Below, in pieces: positions 5,997 through 7,711 of a stretch of 7,711 nucleotides of DNA. The stretch is taken from contig PWNW01000052.1 in the NCBI GenBank assembly GCA_003557605.1, forward strand, positions 1-7,711. Reading direction: 5' to 3'. The notes under the pieces were generated by a model that worked only from the letters and a program-made list of their open reading frames with translations, did no database searches and had not been told where the DNA came from. Within the stretch, counting starts at the first letter, position 1. Each line of letters starts with the position of its first letter. The stretch comes from Spirochaetaceae bacterium (lineage in GTDB: Bacteria; Spirochaetota; Spirochaetia; PWKH01). A program made the translations under genes and the position numbers.

Positions 5997-6006
5997 ATCT
6001 TTTTTA

Positions 6007-6049
6007 TTGACAAACAGGACATTGCTCAGTACAATTCATTTGTTATAAT
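6007..6049 (+). promoter_or_regulatory. Overlapping sigma-70 promoters for the permease genes
   Basis: A near-consensus promoter, TTGACA (6007-6012), 17 bases, TACAAT (6030-6035), starts 11 bases after the propeller gene ends. It overlaps a second one: TTGCTC (6022-6027), 16 bases, TATAAT (6044-6049). Transcripts would start near 6042 and 6056 and carry leaders of about 107-121 bases. The permeases can therefore be made independently of the upstream enzyme genes. Confidence 0.7.
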
Positions 6050-6054
6050 AATAG

Positions 6055-6103
6055 CACAGCATGGGAAATCTTCTTTTGAAGAACCTATTCAAGGCATCCT
6101 GTG
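6055..6103 (+). other. Imperfect stem-loop in the permease leader
   Basis: CACAGCATG (6055-6063) and CATCCTGTG (6095-6103) are inverted arms matching at eight of nine positions. A small CTTC-TTTT-GAAG hairpin (6070-6081) sits between them. The arms lie at or just after the predicted start sites, so this may be an operator pair or a structured leader. It matches no riboswitch that I recognise. Confidence 0.3.
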
Positions 6104-6162
6104 TTATCATGTACAAAAATTATTCCATGCAGATTAATCATGAACTTTGAGGAGGAATCGTA

Positions 6163-7053
6163 TTGACCCAGAATAAAAAAAGCATTTGGTACCAGATCAA
6201 GCGGGAACGGTCAGCCTATCTGTTTATCCTGCCTTCAGTGGCGATGTTTACTGCGCTGGTTGCCTATCCCATGATTCTAACTTTCACCTACAGTCTCCAG
6301 GACCGGGGGCTGATTCGATGGAGATGGATCGGGTTCCAGAACTTTGTGAACCTCTTCCAGGACCAGTATTTTCTTCGTGCGCTCCAGAATACCGTCACCT
6401 TTGTTGTGATCCTGGTTCCGATCGTCGTGCTGGTGACCTTTATGATTGCACTGCAGGTAACACCGTTGAAGGGGTATCTTCGGGTGTTCTTTCGGGCAAT
6501 ATTCTATCTTCCCGTGGTAACCAGCGGGGTTGTGGTCTCCATGATTTGGATCTGGATATTCAGCGCCGATTACGGACTGCTGAACTACTTAATCGGTTTG
6601 GTGGGGTTTGCCCCTGTTGAATGGCTGGCCTCCAGGTATACCCTCTATTATCTGATATTCGTGGTGTTTACATTTAATTTCGGCATGCCCTTTATTATCT
6701 ACATTGCAGCCATGGGAAATATTCCGGCAGAACTGATTGAAGTGGCAAGCATAGACGGAGCAAAAAAACGGACGATAACCTGGAAGATCATCTTTCCGCT
6801 GCTTAGGCCGGTAACGTTTTTTATCATGGTGACCCAGACAATCTTTGTGTTTATGGTGTTTGTGGTCATCCAGCTGCTCACCGACGGTGGGCCCGCACGG
6901 TCAACGGAGACCATCATTTTCATGCTCTACCGTACGGCCTTCAGATTTCTGGAATTCGGCAGGGCTTCTGCCATGGGAGTCATTCTGCTGTTCATCGTGC
7001 TGGCTATCGCTTTGACCCAAAAGCTCTTTTCCGGAAAAGACATCAGTTACTAG
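6163..7053 (+). CDS. MalF/UgpA-type sugar ABC transporter permease, TTG start
   Basis: Inner-membrane permease (296 residues) of a CUT1-type importer, the probable partner of the binding protein at 2581-3918. The start codon is TTG, seven bases after AGGAGG (6150-6155); no in-frame ATG offers a better start. About six membrane helices are seen, the first at roughly residues 18-44 with the family-typical AYLFILPS. The EAA loop, the coupling helix that docks the ATPase, is at 187-216 (IPAELIEVASIDGA onward, ending in FPLLRP), with valine in place of the first alanine. The LLTDGGPARST segment (238-248), a hallmark of MalF-like permeases, follows. Length is normal. The stop is 12 bases before the MalG-type gene, with which it should form a heterodimeric channel. 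The rare start and own promoter suggest tuned expression. Confidence 0.94.
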   Translation: MTQNKKSIWYQIKRERSAYLFILPSVAMFTALVAYPMILTFTYSLQDRGLIRWRWIGFQNFVNLFQDQYFLRALQNTVTFVVILVPIVVLVTFMIALQVTPLKGYLRVFFRAIFYLPVVTSGVVVSMIWIWIFSADYGLLNYLIGLVGFAPVEWLASRYTLYYLIFVVFTFNFGMPFIIYIAAMGNIPAELIEVASIDGAKKRTITWKIIFPLLRPVTFFIMVTQTIFVFMVFVVIQLLTDGGPARSTETIIFMLYRTAFRFLEFGRASAMGVILLFIVLAIALTQKLFSGKDISY

Positions 7054-7065
7054 TGGAGAACGCCT

Positions 7066-7711
7066 ATGAAATTATTGATTGAATCACCCCGGTTTGCCTA
7101 CAGCAACGACCGGGAAAAAGTATTCTATTTTATTGTACTGCTGCTGATATTTGCATTTGCTCTACTTTTCCTATTTCCCTTTTACTGGATGTTCAAGGGA
7201 GCTTTCCAGCCTTCGGCCCTGGCTCGCCAGATGCCCCCGGCTATGCTTCCCACTGATCTTACGGTGACAAATTTTGTCAGGATTTTTACCCGGTTCCCCA
7301 TCGGAACTTGGTTTTACAACAGTGCAGTGGTTGCCCTTTCAGCTACGGTGCTCACCTTGTTTTTCGGCTCCATGTCGGGATATGCCTTTGCGAAAAGACG
7401 GTTTCCCGGACGGGAGGTGATCTTCTGGATCCTGCTGACTGCCATGATGCTTCCCCGGGAAGTGATGCTGGTGCCGCTGTATATCCTGATGAACCGCTTT
7501 GGGTTCTACAATACCCATATCGGCATGTTCCTGCCCCAGGTAGCCTGGCCCTTCGGGCTGTTTCTGATGCGGCAGTTTATGACATCAATTCCAGATGAGC
7601 TGATACAGGCTGCAAAGGTCGACGGGGCGTCGGAGTTCTATGTGTTTCTTAAGATTATCATACCCTTGAGCATCCCTGCCTTCGGCACGGTTGGGATCAT
7701 CTACTTCGTCA
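7066..7711 (+). CDS. MalG-type sugar ABC transporter permease, C-terminus cut by window edge
   Basis: Second inner-membrane permease of the same CUT1 importer. 215 codons are present; the family's usual 270-300 residues imply that about 60-80 are missing past 7711. The ATG follows GGAG (7055-7058) by seven bases. A cytoplasmic N-terminus is followed by a first helix at about residues 19-41 ending in FPFYWM. Then come the TNF motif before the second helix (68-70), GYAFAKRRFPGR (105-116), which is characteristic of MalG proteins, a helix with MMLPREVMLVPLY (127-139), and the EAA loop at 175-205 (IPDELIQAAKVDGA onward). The 12-base gap from the preceding permease implies one transcript and balanced synthesis. 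An ATPase gene, if local, would lie downstream outside the window. Confidence 0.94.
   Translation, partial: MKLLIESPRFAYSNDREKVFYFIVLLLIFAFALLFLFPFYWMFKGAFQPSALARQMPPAMLPTDLTVTNFVRIFTRFPIGTWFYNSAVVALSATVLTLFFGSMSGYAFAKRRFPGREVIFWILLTAMMLPREVMLVPLYILMNRFGFYNTHIGMFLPQVAWPFGLFLMRQFMTSIPDELIQAAKVDGASEFYVFLKIIIPLSIPAFGTVGIIYFV

Noticed and set aside
5976..6005. CCAG/CTGG followed by a T-rich run as a terminator after the propeller gene
   Set aside because: The stem is only four pairs and about ten bases separate it from the T-run, and the following TTGACA fits a promoter better.
6055..6160. Possible riboswitch or T-box leader before the permease gene
   Set aside because: It is only about 100 bases long, has no T-box sequence, no known aptamer core and no terminator stem; an imperfect stem-loop is all that can be supported.
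6186..6620. 144-codon plus-strand frame rich in Cys, Ser and Gly
   Set aside because: Out-of-frame shadow of the MalF-type permease.
1..7711. CRISPR arrays, tRNA/rRNA genes, insertion sequences, origins
   Set aside because: No regularly spaced repeats, tRNA-like folds, transposase fragments or terminal inverted repeats were seen on reading the sequence.

Overview
The window is an accessory carbohydrate-uptake and catabolism region holding parts of two sugar ABC importers transcribed away from each other, with a roughly 0.6-kb AT-rich control region between them. Both solute-binding proteins have signal peptides ending in AGQ or AAGQ with no lipobox cysteine. Together with strong AGGAGG ribosome sites and intermediate GC, this suggests a free-living spirochaete of the Spirochaeta/Sediminispirochaeta kind. 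That placement rests on resemblance only; there is no rRNA or other phylogenetic marker.

Left arm (minus strand, reading 1932 to 1): a family 1 periplasmic solute-binding protein (664-1932), two tandem RNA hairpins (602-632 and 559-585), a possible 73-residue hypothetical protein (320-541), and the first 100 codons of a MalF-type permease (1-302, cut by the window edge).

Centre (1939-2580): the divergent intergenic region. It holds candidate promoters for both arms, three copies of TAAGTTTC, several inverted repeats, and a 9-bp inverted repeat at the predicted transcription start of the rightward gene. I see no convincing gene in it.

Right arm (plus strand): a second family 1 solute-binding protein (2581-3918), a strong terminator/attenuator (3944-3990), a DapA/N-acetylneuraminate-lyase superfamily protein with an altered carboxylate-binding motif (4012-4896), and an overlapping cytoplasmic BNR/Asp-box beta-propeller related to sialidases (4896-5996). 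A gap with its own promoters follows, then a MalF-type permease that starts with TTG (6163-7053) and a MalG-type permease running off the end (7066-7711).

The likely logic of the right arm is this. The binding protein captures an oligosaccharide or acidic sugar and the two permeases import it. The beta-propeller protein and the Schiff-base aldolase/lyase then process it in the cytoplasm. The pairing of sialidase-like and NanA-like folds recalls sialic-acid use, but key residues of both canonical families are missing, so another 2-keto-acid-yielding sugar is as likely. No ATPase subunit is visible for either importer; it may lie outside the window or be a shared MsmK/UgpC-type protein. The abundant binding proteins are separated from downstream genes by RNA hairpins, and the permeases on the right have their own promoter.
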